From the NCBI RefSeq assembly GCF_022026395.1, contig NZ_CP041767.1:4336501-4400500 (forward strand): a stretch of DNA of 64,000 nucleotides. Direction: 5' to 3'. The translations under genes were made by a program, and so were the position numbers. This document shows, one piece after another, positions 52,221 through 60,805 of the stretch. The stretch is from Brevibacillus brevis (GTDB lineage: Bacteria > Bacillota > Bacilli > Brevibacillales > Brevibacillaceae). Position 1 is the stretch's first letter; every line of letters starts with the position of its first letter. The notes beneath the pieces are model-generated. The model was not told the origin of the DNA, ran no database searches, and saw only the letters and a program-made list of their open reading frames with translations.

Positions 52221-53471
52221 CTACTTGTCTATGCCGACCGGCAAATAATATGATAGGTTGTTTGTAATCGGTCCACCGACACGAGCTACAATTGCCGATG
52301 CCTCTGTGCCGATCCAAAAGGACCCCCAGAGCAGTCGTCCAGCATAAGCCCCCTTCATCGTCTGAACCGTAATCTCCGGAAGCTCCACCCGTTTCTGATA
52401 AATCATCGGCTGCTCCCAGTAAAACTCTTCCTGATCTTTCTCTTGCAGCGTACCATCTGATGCAAACAGCATGACACCGCCACCTTCTCGCCCAAAAATC
52501 GGCTTCGTGACGTAGTCCTCTTTGCCTGCAAACCGATTTTCAAAATAAGTAGGCAGCATGTAAGCTTCGATGATCGCGTGCTCCTCTTCGGTGAAAAACT
52601 CATTCGCCTCATGCAAGTTCCAGATGAGCGCCTGCAAAGCCTTCGTCTGAATGAGAAACGCAGAAGGAGGATTAATAATGGCGAGCTTTTTGCGGGCAAT
52701 CAGCGAAAGCACATGCTCACCAGTCGGGTAGCCGTCTTCATCTTGTTCTACCGCCAGCTTTTCCAAAGCATGCAGACGGTACAGCACATCGACTGGCAGT
52801 AGCTCCTCATTCTCCTTTACATAGAGCCGATCTTGCCAAACACGCAAATGTTCCAATGCGGCAAACCGGGCAGAAAGACCCGATTGGTTCAGTAAGTACA
52901 ATGTCGTTCCCTTGTCTTCCTCATGCCAGTCGAGCGAGCTAAACCAGATAGAATCCGTATCATAGCCTTTCGCCCGATACGCGTCGACCACCTTGCTGAA
53001 AGCCGAACGCAACTGCCGCTCCATCCCTTCATTCGGGTCCTCACGCAGGAAATGGCGACAGGCACGACCGTTCACATAAAAAGCCTCGACGATTCCTGTA
53101 GGGGTGTCGCTGTTGCACTCAAGCATCTTCAAACCTTCTGTCGTCTGGGCAAAATCAAAGCGTCCAATCACAGTCGGCACCGTTTGGGAAACGACGATCC
53201 TGACTGCCTGCAATGCCTGCTTTGGCACTCCTAGTTCCAACAACAGGGAGTCCTCTGCACGCTGCAATACCGGAACGACCTTGGTAAAGATTTGCCCCAG
53301 TCGCTCGGTTGCCATCGCGATTTCCTCTCGAAAGGTGGGGGAGATCAGGTGAATATCATGGAGCGCATATTCCTCGCCATACATCCAATCCCAGGTAAAT
53401 ACGCCCTCTTCCCGCATCGGGCCGTACAGCGCCTCTCGTTCTCGTCGGTTATGGTCCGCCACTTTCCTCAC
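52221..53471 (-). CDS. Glutathionylspermidine-synthase-like ATP-grasp protein
   Basis: The 416-residue cytoplasmic protein matches the synthetase half of GspS (YjfC/YgiC family): VIGRFDFAQTTEGLKMLECNSDTPTG near residue 110, KPIFGREGGGVMLF in the ATP-binding region and SFWIGTEASAIVARVGGPITNN at the end. These ATP-grasp enzymes join a carboxylate to an amine; the real substrate of the stand-alone forms is unknown. The start is a GTG, either 53471 or 53462. It follows the small lipoprotein stop directly and precedes DUF350. Confidence 0.87.
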   Translation of the reverse strand: MRKVADHNRREREALYGPMREEGVFTWDWMYGEEYALHDIHLISPTFREEIAMATERLGQIFTKVVPVLQRAEDSLLLELGVPKQALQAVRIVVSQTVPTVIGRFDFAQTTEGLKMLECNSDTPTGIVEAFYVNGRACRHFLREDPNEGMERQLRSAFSKVVDAYRAKGYDTDSIWFSSLDWHEEDKGTTLYLLNQSGLSARFAALEHLRVWQDRLYVKENEELLPVDVLYRLHALEKLAVEQDEDGYPTGEHVLSLIARKKLAIINPPSAFLIQTKALQALIWNLHEANEFFTEEEHAIIEAYMLPTYFENRFAGKEDYVTKPIFGREGGGVMLFASDGTLQEKDQEEFYWEQPMIYQKRVELPEITVQTMKGAYAGRLLWGSFWIGTEASAIVARVGGPITNNLSYYLPVGIDK

Positions 53472-53472
53472 C

Positions 53473-53730
53473 TCACCCGGAGCTGGAATAGCCCGAGCTG
53501 CCGATACCGCCCTTGGAGCTGCTCGTGCTTATCCCACTCGATACTCCGGATTTGCTCTTGTAAGACCTGTAGGTAGAGCTCGAACCCCCACTGCTGCTGC
53601 TATCGTCACAATAGCCGTCATTGTCATTATCGTAGCAATCATCATAGTCGTCCCCGGAAGAACAACCGCTGATCGCAAGTGCAGCTACGACGAACAGACC
53701 GACTACTTTCTTTGATTTCGTTTGTGCCAT
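53473..53730 (-). CDS. Small Ser/Gly-rich lipoprotein
   Basis: The 85-residue protein has a lipoprotein signal peptide (lipobox AISGC, Cys23), then an acidic stretch DDYDDCYDNDNDGYCDD that could bind Ca2+, and a Ser/Gly/Tyr-rich tail ending in SGYSSSG. Low-complexity Ser-rich tails of this kind are typical of the YjfM/YgiB (DUF1190) lipoproteins, which share operons with GspS-like proteins, although this one is much shorter. The start follows AGGAGGAAGAAA. Confidence 0.8.
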   Translation of the reverse strand: MAQTKSKKVVGLFVVAALAISGCSSGDDYDDCYDNDNDGYCDDSSSSGGSSSTYRSYKSKSGVSSGISTSSSKGGIGSSGYSSSG

Positions 53731-53741
53731 TTTTCTTCCTC

Positions 53742-54188
53742 CTACACTGGCTTCGCGTAGTAAACATAAACCTGCCGATCTTCATCCACCTCGGCCGATG
53801 TCTTCTCCCATTCGCGTCCATTCACGTACAAGTAGTCGCTTTGCAAATGCAAGAGAGCATCGTCATCGTCCTTGAAATAAAACGTGTGGACGAGCGGATA
53901 AACGCTTGCATTTTCTTGAAATTCACGCATTTCGATCTGGATGCTGCCCCAGCGTGCAGACACAGCCTCCGCGTAATCGACAGCTTGTTCTTCTGTTGAG
54001 CGCTTGACGTAAATGACATACGTACCGTTTTCGATTGCACAGGACGTTTTTTCATAAACGACATGCCCCTTCACCAAATAATCGCAAGCAAAACGCAAGG
54101 AGACCTCATCTTTGTTCACGTGGTCGTAGTAAAACTGAACTGGGTATCCCCTCGCCTCATCCAGCAGCCGATATTCCATTCGTGCCAT
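53742..54188 (-). CDS. Protein of unknown function, first gene of the DUF350/GspS-like cluster
   Basis: I do not recognise this 148-residue soluble protein (MARMEYRLLDEARGYPVQF). It is rich in Tyr, Asp and Val, with alternating strands, and ends in VYVYYAKPV. Start 54188 is chosen for GAGGTG six bases upstream. It is 11 bases ahead of the lipoprotein gene, so it is co-transcribed with the cluster and likely works with it. Confidence 0.75.
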   Translation of the reverse strand: MARMEYRLLDEARGYPVQFYYDHVNKDEVSLRFACDYLVKGHVVYEKTSCAIENGTYVIYVKRSTEEQAVDYAEAVSARWGSIQIEMREFQENASVYPLVHTFYFKDDDDALLHLQSDYLYVNGREWEKTSAEVDEDRQVYVYYAKPV

Positions 54189-54331
54189 TTTTCTCACCTC
54201 TTTACCTATCACAGAATAGCAAATCTTTCGCACAATTTTATACGTGCGCCGAAACATTTGGTTGCCAATAAATGAAAAGAAATCCAGCAGAGCCATAAAC
54301 CGCTACATAAGTCCTGCTTCTTTTGTACCCG

Positions 54332-55108
54332 TTACTGTCGAATCATACCGCGAATGGTTTCATGCAAATGTCCGTTGCTCGCCATTAAGGAAGGGGTGTG
54401 ATCTTGTTGGAACGGCTCATGCTGATACGGTTTTCCAGACCAGTCCGTAATCGTTGCACCCGCCTCCTGGGCGATCACAATTCCGGCGGCTACATCCATA
54501 ATATTGGAGCGTTGCATCACGATATAATCGAGCCATCCGTTTGCCAGCAGGCACCAGTCCAGTGCAGGCGCAATATTTCGCATGAGACGCTTTGTCTGGA
54601 ATACAAACGGTTCCGTAAAAGCCATCTCTTCCTCCTTCGTTACTGTGTTGCGTCCACGGATGTACGTTCCGACTGCACGTGTGAGGTCTTGTCGGTTATT
54701 GACGTTCAATCGTTTTCCGTTCAAATAGGCTCCTTTTCCTTTTTCCGCCCAAAACATTTGACCTGCTACCGGATTGTAGACGACGCCCAGCACCAGCTCG
54801 CCCTTGTGCTGCAACGCAATCGAGATTGAGAAATACGGATAGCCTATAAAGTAGTTATTCGTTCCATCTAACGGATCGATAATCCACAGATACTCTTCCT
54901 CGCGGGAAACCATTCCGACCTCTTCCGAAAAAATGGTATGTGTCGGGAAGTGGCGATGCAGGACCTCAATGATGCGCTGTTCACTGCCTTTATCCTCTGG
55001 CAGCTTCACGTCGTTATGCAATTCCTCATCGGGCACGAGCTGTTCAAGAAAACGTTCCTTCAAAAAGGCACCCGCGACACTTGCTGCTTCTTTTGCAATT
55101 TCGATCAT
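54332..55108 (-). CDS. Inositol monophosphatase family protein
   Basis: The 258-residue enzyme has the Mg-dependent phosphatase motifs of the family: SEEVG (about 65), WIIDPLDGTNNYFIGYP (about 85) and MDVAAGIVIAQEAGA (about 200). Possible substrates are inositol phosphate, histidinol phosphate, NADP or fructose bisphosphate; sequence alone does not decide. The ATG at 55108 follows AAAGGAG. It is transcribed alone. Confidence 0.9.
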   Translation of the reverse strand: MIEIAKEAASVAGAFLKERFLEQLVPDEELHNDVKLPEDKGSEQRIIEVLHRHFPTHTIFSEEVGMVSREEEYLWIIDPLDGTNNYFIGYPYFSISIALQHKGELVLGVVYNPVAGQMFWAEKGKGAYLNGKRLNVNNRQDLTRAVGTYIRGRNTVTKEEEMAFTEPFVFQTKRLMRNIAPALDWCLLANGWLDYIVMQRSNIMDVAAGIVIAQEAGATITDWSGKPYQHEPFQQDHTPSLMASNGHLHETIRGMIRQ

Positions 55109-55160
55109 GATATTTCGCTCCTTTATTACGTTTGGAACACTTTTTTGAACAACCTTCCAC

Positions 55161-55190
55161 TTGCACTTGCATAGGAAAGATTACTATCAT
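55161..55190 (+). promoter_or_regulatory. Promoter of the 55.2 kb hypothetical gene
   Basis: TTGCAC (55161-55166), 18 bases, TATCAT (55185-55190), about 30 bases before the start codon. Confidence 0.5.
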
Positions 55191-55219
55191 AGAGAGATAC
55201 CCGAAGGAGGGGGATAAAT

Positions 55220-55597
55220 ATGAACACCGACTTCATTCGGCTGAAAAATATGGAAGGTGAACTCAAATTCACCCAAATGAACAATAGCTACGGCTTCTCC
55301 GTCACCACAAAGGAGCTCGTTTTTTTCAAGCCACATATGACCTACCATTTGTTTTTACAGGATATCATCAGTATGATCCCGATGAAGCTGGACACAAGCC
55401 CTGTCACATTTCGGCATCAGAGTCAGACGGTACACGCCTCGTTTGGTTCCGATTACTACAAGCTGACCGCCAAGTGGGCGCGGATTGTTTCACGTTCTGG
55501 TATCGTCGAAAAAGAAAACATGGAGTTTATCGTGCCGCTTTCCACCAAAATGCTCACCTATATCTCGGAATACAGCGGTCTCGTTGTCATCAAATAA
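55220..55597 (+). CDS. Small protein of unknown function
   Basis: I do not recognise this 125-residue soluble protein. It has an even mix of strand- and helix-like segments, no Cys, no signal peptide. GAAGGAGGGGG precedes the ATG, and a promoter lies just upstream, so it is probably a real single-gene transcript. Length and mix suggest a small beta-barrel like a PH- or YokE-type domain, but this is a guess. Confidence 0.75.
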   Translation: MNTDFIRLKNMEGELKFTQMNNSYGFSVTTKELVFFKPHMTYHLFLQDIISMIPMKLDTSPVTFRHQSQTVHASFGSDYYKLTAKWARIVSRSGIVEKENMEFIVPLSTKMLTYISEYSGLVVIK

Positions 55598-55644
55598 CAC
55601 CGTCACCCCTCGTTCTCACCTTTTTGATGTGGAGCGAGGCTTTT

Positions 55645-56133
55645 TTATTTCCGACCATTTCTGGAGAGCACAATGAACGTTCCTGTACCGTGGGCGATCC
55701 GCCTATCCCGATCATCGTAAACACTGCCCTCCATGACGACCAGCGTGTGTCCGCGATGCAAAAAGCTCGCTTCAGCGCGCAGCCGCTCTCCTGTTCCCGG
55801 AAGCAAATAATTGAGCTTGAGCTCTGTCGTCACTGCATACTGATTCGGTGGCAAGGATCGATTGATCAAGGAGCCCATCGCTGAATCGATCAAGGTCGCA
55901 AGAATTCCTCCATGAACAACTCCCCCTGAATTGTGCATAAAAGGGGTCAGAGGCAATTCGAAGCGATATGACTGTCTTTCTACGTCTATGAACTCCCCCT
56001 TTAATCCAAGAAACCCGGAGATAAACGCACTATTCCGTTCCCGCTTTTGATGAATGGCAGCAACAGCCAGCTCGAGAATGCGGCGCTCCTCTTCACTCCC
56101 GTCCGACCAGATGTTTTTTAGCTCATCTAACAT
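55645..56133 (-). CDS. Hotdog-fold thioesterase (PaaI family)
   Basis: The 162-residue protein has the PaaI-type motif NSGGVVHGGILATLIDSAMG, containing the helix-start HGG and the catalytic Asp, and a C-terminal AHGTGTFIVL strand. It hydrolyses acyl-CoA thioesters of phenylacetyl or similar type. Start 56133 (MLDELKN) is chosen for GGAG eight bases upstream; a GTG nine bases earlier overlaps that site. Confidence 0.88.
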   Translation of the reverse strand: MLDELKNIWSDGSEEERRILELAVAAIHQKRERNSAFISGFLGLKGEFIDVERQSYRFELPLTPFMHNSGGVVHGGILATLIDSAMGSLINRSLPPNQYAVTTELKLNYLLPGTGERLRAEASFLHRGHTLVVMEGSVYDDRDRRIAHGTGTFIVLSRNGRK

Positions 56134-56251
56134 TTCGTTCACTCCAACCGAAATAGAATCGATTCTTCTATTTTATCCCAAACAAGCTGATTTCGCTATG
56201 ATTCCTAAACTTATGTCATTCGAGACTGAGCAAATGTTCAGACTTTTACGG

Positions 56252-56280
56252 TTGTTTCTGTAATTAAAAATTGATAAGAT
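56252..56280 (+). promoter_or_regulatory. Probable promoter of ilvD
   Basis: TTGTTT (56252-56257), 17 bases, TAAGAT (56275-56280), about 50 bases before the TTG start. No T-box specifier stem or CodY box of good quality is seen in the 190-base leader region. Confidence 0.45.
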
Positions 56281-56331
56281 AGTTCAAAACATAAGACAGG
56301 CATGATCCGTATTGGAAGGGAGTTTTTCAAA

Positions 56332-58008
56332 TTGGCCAGACAACGAAGTGATATGATCAAAAAAGGATTCGACCGCGCACCACACCGCAGCTTGCTTCGT
56401 GCAGCAGGTGTAAAGGATGAGGATTTCGATAAACCGTTTATCGCCATTTGCAACTCGTACATCGACATTATTCCGGGTCACGTGCACTTGCAGGAGTTTG
56501 GAAAACTGGTCAAGGAAGCCGTTCGTGCTGCTGGCATGGTACCATTTGAATTCAATACGATTGGTGTTGACGACGGAATCGCTATGGGACATATCGGGAT
56601 GCGCTATTCCCTCCCTAGCCGTGAGATTATTGCAGACAGCTTGGAAACCGTTGTCGCTGCTCACTGGTTTGATGGCATGATCTGTATTCCAAATTGTGAC
56701 AAGATCACTCCTGGGATGATCATGGGTGCGCTTCGTGTCAACATTCCAACCGTCTTTGTAACCGGTGGTCCTATGAAAGCCGGAAAAACGAGTGATGGCC
56801 GCTCCATCTCGCTTTCCTCCGTATTCGAGGGTGTCGGAGCTCACCAAGCAGGCTTGATCAACGACCAGCAACTCGAAGAACTGGAGCAATATGGATGCCC
56901 GACTTGCGGTTCCTGTTCCGGTATGTTTACAGCAAACTCGATGAACTGTTTGCTCGAAGCCATTGGTTTGGCTCTCCCTGGCAACGGTACCGTACTCGCT
57001 GTCTCGCCTGAACGTCGCGAGCTGGTACAAGCATCTGCTGAAAAACTGAAAAATCTGATTGAACGCGACATTAAGCCACGCGACATCGTGACACTTGAGG
57101 CAATCGACGATGCATTCGCACTCGACATGGCGATGGGTGGTTCAACCAATACGGTTCTCCATACTCTGGCTATCGCACAAGAAGCAGGCATCGAATACCC
57201 AATCGAGCGCATCAACGAAGTAGCGAAGCGCATTCCACATATTTGCAAGCTGGCTCCTTCCTCCGACTATCATATCGAGGATTGCCACGAGGCAGGCGGC
57301 GTATCAGCGGTTCTGAAAGAAATCGCGAAAAAAGCAGGCGCGATCCATCCAGACCGTATCACCGTCACGGGCAAAACCCTTGGCGAAAACATCGCTGACG
57401 CCGAAATCAAAAACGATCAAGTCATTCGTCGCCTAGACAATCCGTACAGCGCTTCCGGCGGTCTCGCTGTTCTGTTCGGCAACCTGGCAGAGCAAGGCTC
57501 GATCATCAAAACAGGTGGTGTCGATCCTTCTATTAAAAAGCACGAAGGTCCAGCTATCTGCTTTGACTCCCAAGAGGAGGCTCTGGCAGGAATCGCTGCT
57601 GGCAAAATCAAATCCGGTCATGTTGTCGTCATCCGCTATGAAGGTCCTAAGGGCGGCCCAGGTATGCCGGAAATGCTGGCTCCTACCTCGCAAATCGTGG
57701 GTATGGGTCTCGGTAAAGAAGTCGCGCTCGTTACAGACGGACGCTTCTCCGGAGCTTCTCGCGGGATCAGTATTGGTCACGTGTCTCCTGAAGCCGCAGA
57801 AGGCGGTCCAATTGCCTTCGTACAGGACGGAGATATCATCTCGATTGACCTCGAGGAGCGCACGATGCAACTGCTCGTGGATGAAGCCGAGCTGGCTCGC
57901 CGCAAAGAAGGCTGGAAAGAATTCGAGCCGAAGGTAAAAACAGGCTATTTGGCTCGTTACTCCAAGCTGGTAACGAATGCGAGCATGGGTGGTATTTTGA
58001 AAATCTAG
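56332..58008 (+). CDS. ilvD: Dihydroxy-acid dehydratase
   Basis: The 558-residue Fe-S enzyme dehydrates 2,3-dihydroxy acids in valine, leucine and isoleucine synthesis. It shows [22 protein letters not shown] and [19 protein letters not shown] with the cluster cysteines, and the C-terminal [25 protein letters not shown] block. The start is probably TTG at 56332 with AAGGGAG nine bases upstream, giving the usual N-terminus [19 protein letters not shown]; an in-frame ATG at 56302 would add ten unrelated residues. It stands alone, away from other ilv genes, with its own terminator. Confidence 0.96.
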   Translation: MARQRSDMIKKGFDRAPHRSLLRAAGVKDEDFDKPFIAICNSYIDIIPGHVHLQEFGKLVKEAVRAAGMVPFEFNTIGVDDGIAMGHIGMRYSLPSREIIADSLETVVAAHWFDGMICIPNCDKITPGMIMGALRVNIPTVFVTGGPMKAGKTSDGRSISLSSVFEGVGAHQAGLINDQQLEELEQYGCPTCGSCSGMFTANSMNCLLEAIGLALPGNGTVLAVSPERRELVQASAEKLKNLIERDIKPRDIVTLEAIDDAFALDMAMGGSTNTVLHTLAIAQEAGIEYPIERINEVAKRIPHICKLAPSSDYHIEDCHEAGGVSAVLKEIAKKAGAIHPDRITVTGKTLGENIADAEIKNDQVIRRLDNPYSASGGLAVLFGNLAEQGSIIKTGGVDPSIKKHEGPAICFDSQEEALAGIAAGKIKSGHVVVIRYEGPKGGPGMPEMLAPTSQIVGMGLGKEVALVTDGRFSGASRGISIGHVSPEAAEGGPIAFVQDGDIISIDLEERTMQLLVDEAELARRKEGWKEFEPKVKTGYLARYSKLVTNASMGGILKI

Positions 58009-58029
58009 CACACTGCTAGCATACAGACC

Positions 58030-58076
58030 AAAGCCCTTGTCTTTGTGGGAGACTCCACAAGACAAGGGCTTTTTTT
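58030..58076 (+). terminator. Terminator of ilvD
   Basis: AAAGCCCTTGTCT pairs with AGACAAGGGCTTT and is followed by a T run, about 20 bases after the ilvD stop. Confidence 0.93.
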
Positions 58077-58154
58077 ACAAGATTTGCATTCCTCGATTCT
58101 CGCAACAAATTGCGCTGCCAGACGTATTAGTTAGTAGAGAGCCAGACGAGTAGA

Positions 58155-58664
58155 TTACAAGACTCGCCGTGCCGAAACAAAGCGCTTCTCCCAGGACGTG
58201 CCCTTAAAGGTCGAATACGTCACTCCTGGTTTTCCATATGTATGAAGGAGTTTGTTGTTACCTGCATAGATCGCCACGTGTGTGATCCGTTTGGACGTCG
58301 TCGTTTTACTCGCCTTGAAGAACACCAGGTCTCCTTTTTTCAGATTCGACTTGGACACACTTGTTCCTACCTTGGCTTGATCGCGAGAAGTGCGTGGCAA
58401 GCTCTTGCCGACTGCGACTTTAAATACGCGCTTTGTAAAGGAAGAGCAATCAAAAACGGCTGTGGTATTGCTGCTCGCACCGAATTTATAAGGAGTACCC
58501 ATATACTTTCTTCCCGTGGCAATGACCTTGTCCGCCTTGGATTGCGTCCACGCTGCCTCGGCTACATTTTGCTTGCCTGGCAGTGGAGCGACAATCGATG
58601 TGATTCCCAATGCTGCTCCCATTACGATTCCTATGAGGGTTTTATGTAATTTCATGCTGTTCAT
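58155..58664 (-). CDS. Secreted NlpC/P60 (C40) cell-wall peptidase
   Basis: The 169-residue protein has an N-terminal signal peptide (about 1-35) and one NlpC/P60 domain with the catalytic Cys in VFDCSSFTKRVF, His in ITHVAIYAGNN and a polar third residue in LLHTYGK. It would cut gamma-D-Glu-diaminopimelate bonds in peptidoglycan. There are no LysM or SH3 binding modules, so it is a minimal form. The ATG at 58664 follows GGGAGGATGAACAGC. Two TGGTAA hexamers 11 bp apart lie upstream, resembling a WalR site. Confidence 0.9.
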   Translation of the reverse strand: MNSMKLHKTLIGIVMGAALGITSIVAPLPGKQNVAEAAWTQSKADKVIATGRKYMGTPYKFGASSNTTAVFDCSSFTKRVFKVAVGKSLPRTSRDQAKVGTSVSKSNLKKGDLVFFKASKTTTSKRITHVAIYAGNNKLLHTYGKPGVTYSTFKGTSWEKRFVSARRVL

Positions 58665-59045
58665 CCTCCCTTTTCTTTTGAAAAAGATCCCTGCTCAACT
58701 AGGGACCATTTTATGCAAAGTTTGGCTGACCTCTCACTTGTTCTCTACTTTACCAAAGCTCACACTCTATGAGATTACCAAAAACTTACCAAAAACTATT
58801 TTTCCAACTGGATACGATTACCGCTTGACGCCTTCGCGCTTGATTTGACGGGCATTCCTCAAATTTTCAGTCTATTTTCCTGCCATAATGTCCCTCACAA
58901 ATTGGCAAATTTTATCCAGCTGCCATTTGTCCAAATCCACACTCCATGCGACTTTCGTCCTAGTTCCATTTACAAAAAACCCCTTTTCCCTCCTTTTTCA
59001 CGTAATCTGCCTCTGGAATCTCGCTTCCCTTTCTTCTCTCTCTAC
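58665..59045. other. Gene-free divergent region between nlpC-type gene and trmB
   Basis: No convincing gene was found in this stretch. It holds a small hairpin AGATCCCT/AGGGACC (58685-58706) in the leader of the peptidase gene, the WalR-like repeats at 58750-58791, and AT- and pyrimidine-rich sequence before the trmB promoter. A c-di-AMP (ydaO) riboswitch was looked for and not seen. Confidence 0.5.
58750..58791 (-). promoter_or_regulatory. WalR-like direct repeats upstream of the NlpC/P60 gene
   Basis: On the minus strand TGGTAA occurs at 58786-58791 and 58775-58780, five bases apart, the spacing of the WalR box (TGTWAH-N5-TGTWAH), each with one mismatch. A third copy lies at 58750-58755. 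WalR controls cell-wall hydrolases in Bacillales, which fits the gene. Confidence 0.45.
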
Positions 59046-59074
59046 TTGCAACTAGCAGGGAGTCATCGTAAAGT
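59046..59074 (+). promoter_or_regulatory. Probable promoter of trmB
   Basis: TTGCAA (59046-59051), 17 bases, TAAAGT (59069-59074), about 30 bases before the start codon. Confidence 0.5.
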
Positions 59075-59104
59075 AGATAGGAGTTCGTTTTGAAGGAGGC
59101 ACAT

Positions 59105-59749
59105 ATGCGACTGCGTAACATTCCAGGTGCCGAAGCGGCCCTGAGAGAATATCCGACGTTCGTAGACAATCCCCTTTCCTATAAAGGAAACTGGAAGGAA
59201 CGCTTCGGGAATAACAATCCGATTCATGTGGAGATCGGCTGTGGAAAAGGACGTTTCATTAATACATTGGCCGAGCGTCACCCTGACATCAATTTCATTG
59301 CGGTTGAACTGAAAGCGGAGGTCGTTCTGCGCGCTGTTCAGCGTACAGAGTACAAAGCTGTTCCGAATCTGGCCTTTGTCCAATACGACGCTTCCAAGTT
59401 GACCGACTTGTTTGCCGATCACGAAATTTCTCGCATCTATTTGAACTTTAGTGATCCGTGGCCAAAAACTCGTCATGCGAAACGCCGTCTTACTTACAAA
59501 AGCTTCTTGAACACCTATCGTCAGGTGCTTGTGGCAGACGGTGAGATTCATATGAAGACAGACAACGAGAACCTTTTTGAGTTTTCACTCAACCAATTCG
59601 CTGGGGAACGCTTCCAGATGCGCAATATCACTTTTGACCTTCACCAGTCCAAGCTGGCGGCGGATAATGTGATGACGGAGTACGAGGAGCGCTTTTCTTC
59701 TCGTGGGCAGCGCATTTATCGAGTGGAAGCGAGCTGTGTGATTAAGTAG
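59105..59749 (+). CDS. trmB: tRNA (guanine-N7-)-methyltransferase
   Basis: The 214-residue SAM-dependent enzyme makes m7G46 in tRNA. Motifs are HVEIGCGKGRFINTLA, the LNFSDPWPKTRHAKRRL signature and MKTDNENLFEFSL. AAGGAGG lies five bases before the ATG at 59105; the in-frame upstream reading to 59090 starts inside that site. It is followed by a long structured intergenic element. Confidence 0.96.
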   Translation: MRLRNIPGAEAALREYPTFVDNPLSYKGNWKERFGNNNPIHVEIGCGKGRFINTLAERHPDINFIAVELKAEVVLRAVQRTEYKAVPNLAFVQYDASKLTDLFADHEISRIYLNFSDPWPKTRHAKRRLTYKSFLNTYRQVLVADGEIHMKTDNENLFEFSLNQFAGERFQMRNITFDLHQSKLAADNVMTEYEERFSSRGQRIYRVEASCVIK

Positions 59750-59776
59750 GCTCTGGTTTGAGTCAACATAGGGGAG

Positions 59777-59988
59777 GAGAAGAAAAAGCACAGCTCTCTT
59801 CGACTCTGACACACCAGCAGGGGGGATTCACTGGACGTCTCCACTTCCAAAAGGGGACCGTCGAGCCAAAGCCACCCTACGGGCGGAAGTTTCTCAAGGA
59901 AGAAGTGTTCGACAAGCGTGGTCCCCTTTTGGAAGTTCCGACTGGGTGGGCGTTGTCAAGGTCTGCGAGCCCTGCGCTTTTTCTTCTC
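59777..59988. repeat. Large structured intergenic element with nested inverted repeats
   Basis: The gene-free stretch 59750-60106 holds a 210-base nested structure. Outer arms GAGAAGAAAAAGCACAG (59777-59793) and CTGCGCTTTTTCTTCTC (59972-59988) pair over 17 bases with one mismatch. Inner arms ACTTCCAAAAGGGGACC (59843-59859) and GGTCCCCTTTTGGAAGT (59920-59936) pair perfectly over 17 bases. The innermost part contains GTCGA/TCGAC and a CCCTACGGGCGG block. GGACGTCTCCACTTCC (59833-59848) nearly repeats a segment of the element at 8577-8715. It is a dispersed repeat or a structured RNA. Confidence 0.65.
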
Positions 59989-60044
59989 ACCAGCTTTCGT
60001 TGGTTCATCGGAACCTTCTAAATGCTTATTAGAAATCATAAGTA

Positions 60045-60110
60045 CCAAAAAACCCTCCACGCTCTCTAGTAGGCTTGTACCTTACTTGCGAACGTGAAGG
60101 GTTTTTTTAT
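60045..60110. terminator. Bidirectional terminator between trmB region and the response regulator
   Basis: AACCCTCCACG (60051-60061) pairs with CGTGAAGGGTT (60093-60103), one mismatch, with A and T runs at the outer ends. It overlaps the last codons of the minus-strand response regulator gene. Confidence 0.7.
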
Positions 60111-60805
60111 TCTTTTTGCCGTCCGACGCTTTTGTACACGCGTTCAGGACGTCCGACGACTCCGTACGAAAGGTCTGCGATGGCGTCTCCTTTGGCTACC
60201 AGATATTCGAGGTATCGCCTTGCTGTTGAACGGCTAATGCCTGTTTCTTTACTGACCAAATCTGTCGTGGCCTCCTGGGTCTGCATGAGAAAGCCTGAAA
60301 TTTTGTCCAGCGTGATTTGATCAATTCCTTTGACTGCCCTTGTCTCGGTTGTCTTCTTTTGCCCAGTCCGGGAAATAAGCTCATCGATTTGGGCTTGGCT
60401 GATTTGATCGGTGTCTTTTTTCCAATCACTCACCTTTTGCCTGAACTCCTGATAATTCCGCAACGTCTGTTGCAAGCGTGCAAAGATAAGTGGCTTGGTA
60501 ATAAAATCGAATACGCCATAGCGGATCGCCTCTACAACCGCATCTACTTCTTTGGCGGCTGTCAGCATGATGACATCCGTTGTAGGGAACTGCTCCTTTA
60601 TGATCGACAAAAAATCGAGGCCGTCCATATCCGGAAAATAAATGTCGAGTAAAACGAGGTCGGGATGTAAAATTTCCATTTGGTCCTTGGCCTCTTGCCC
60701 ATTCGTGGCAATGCCAATCACCTCGTACCCCTCTACTTTTTCCACGAAGCGTCGGTTTACCTCTGCGATTCTCAGGTCGTCTTCAATGATGAGTACCCGT
60801 ATCAT
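60107..60805 (-). CDS. Response regulator of the citrate/C4-dicarboxylate type (CitT/DcuR-like)
   Basis: The 232-residue protein has a receiver domain with acceptor Asp54 in LVLLDIYFPDMDGLDFL and Lys in FDFITKP, and a C-terminal helix-turn-helix (DLVSKETGISRSTARRYLEYLV) of the CitT/DctR family. It would activate the adjacent citrate transporter gene in answer to the kinase. The ATG at 60805 overlaps the end of the kinase gene by 23 bases, so both are made together. Confidence 0.92.
   Translation of the reverse strand: MIRVLIIEDDLRIAEVNRRFVEKVEGYEVIGIATNGQEAKDQMEILHPDLVLLDIYFPDMDGLDFLSIIKEQFPTTDVIMLTAAKEVDAVVEAIRYGVFDFITKPLIFARLQQTLRNYQEFRQKVSDWKKDTDQISQAQIDELISRTGQKKTTETRAVKGIDQITLDKISGFLMQTQEATTDLVSKETGISRSTARRYLEYLVAKGDAIADLSYGVVGRPERVYKSVGRQKE

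Noticed and set aside
56143-56331. Possible T-box or CodY site ahead of ilvD
   Set aside because: No T-box consensus or specifier stem is present, and the best CodY-like segment matches only about nine of fifteen positions.
58665-58960. Possible ydaO (c-di-AMP) riboswitch before the NlpC/P60 gene
   Set aside because: Such riboswitches often precede wall hydrolase genes, but the conserved core segments could not be found on the minus strand.
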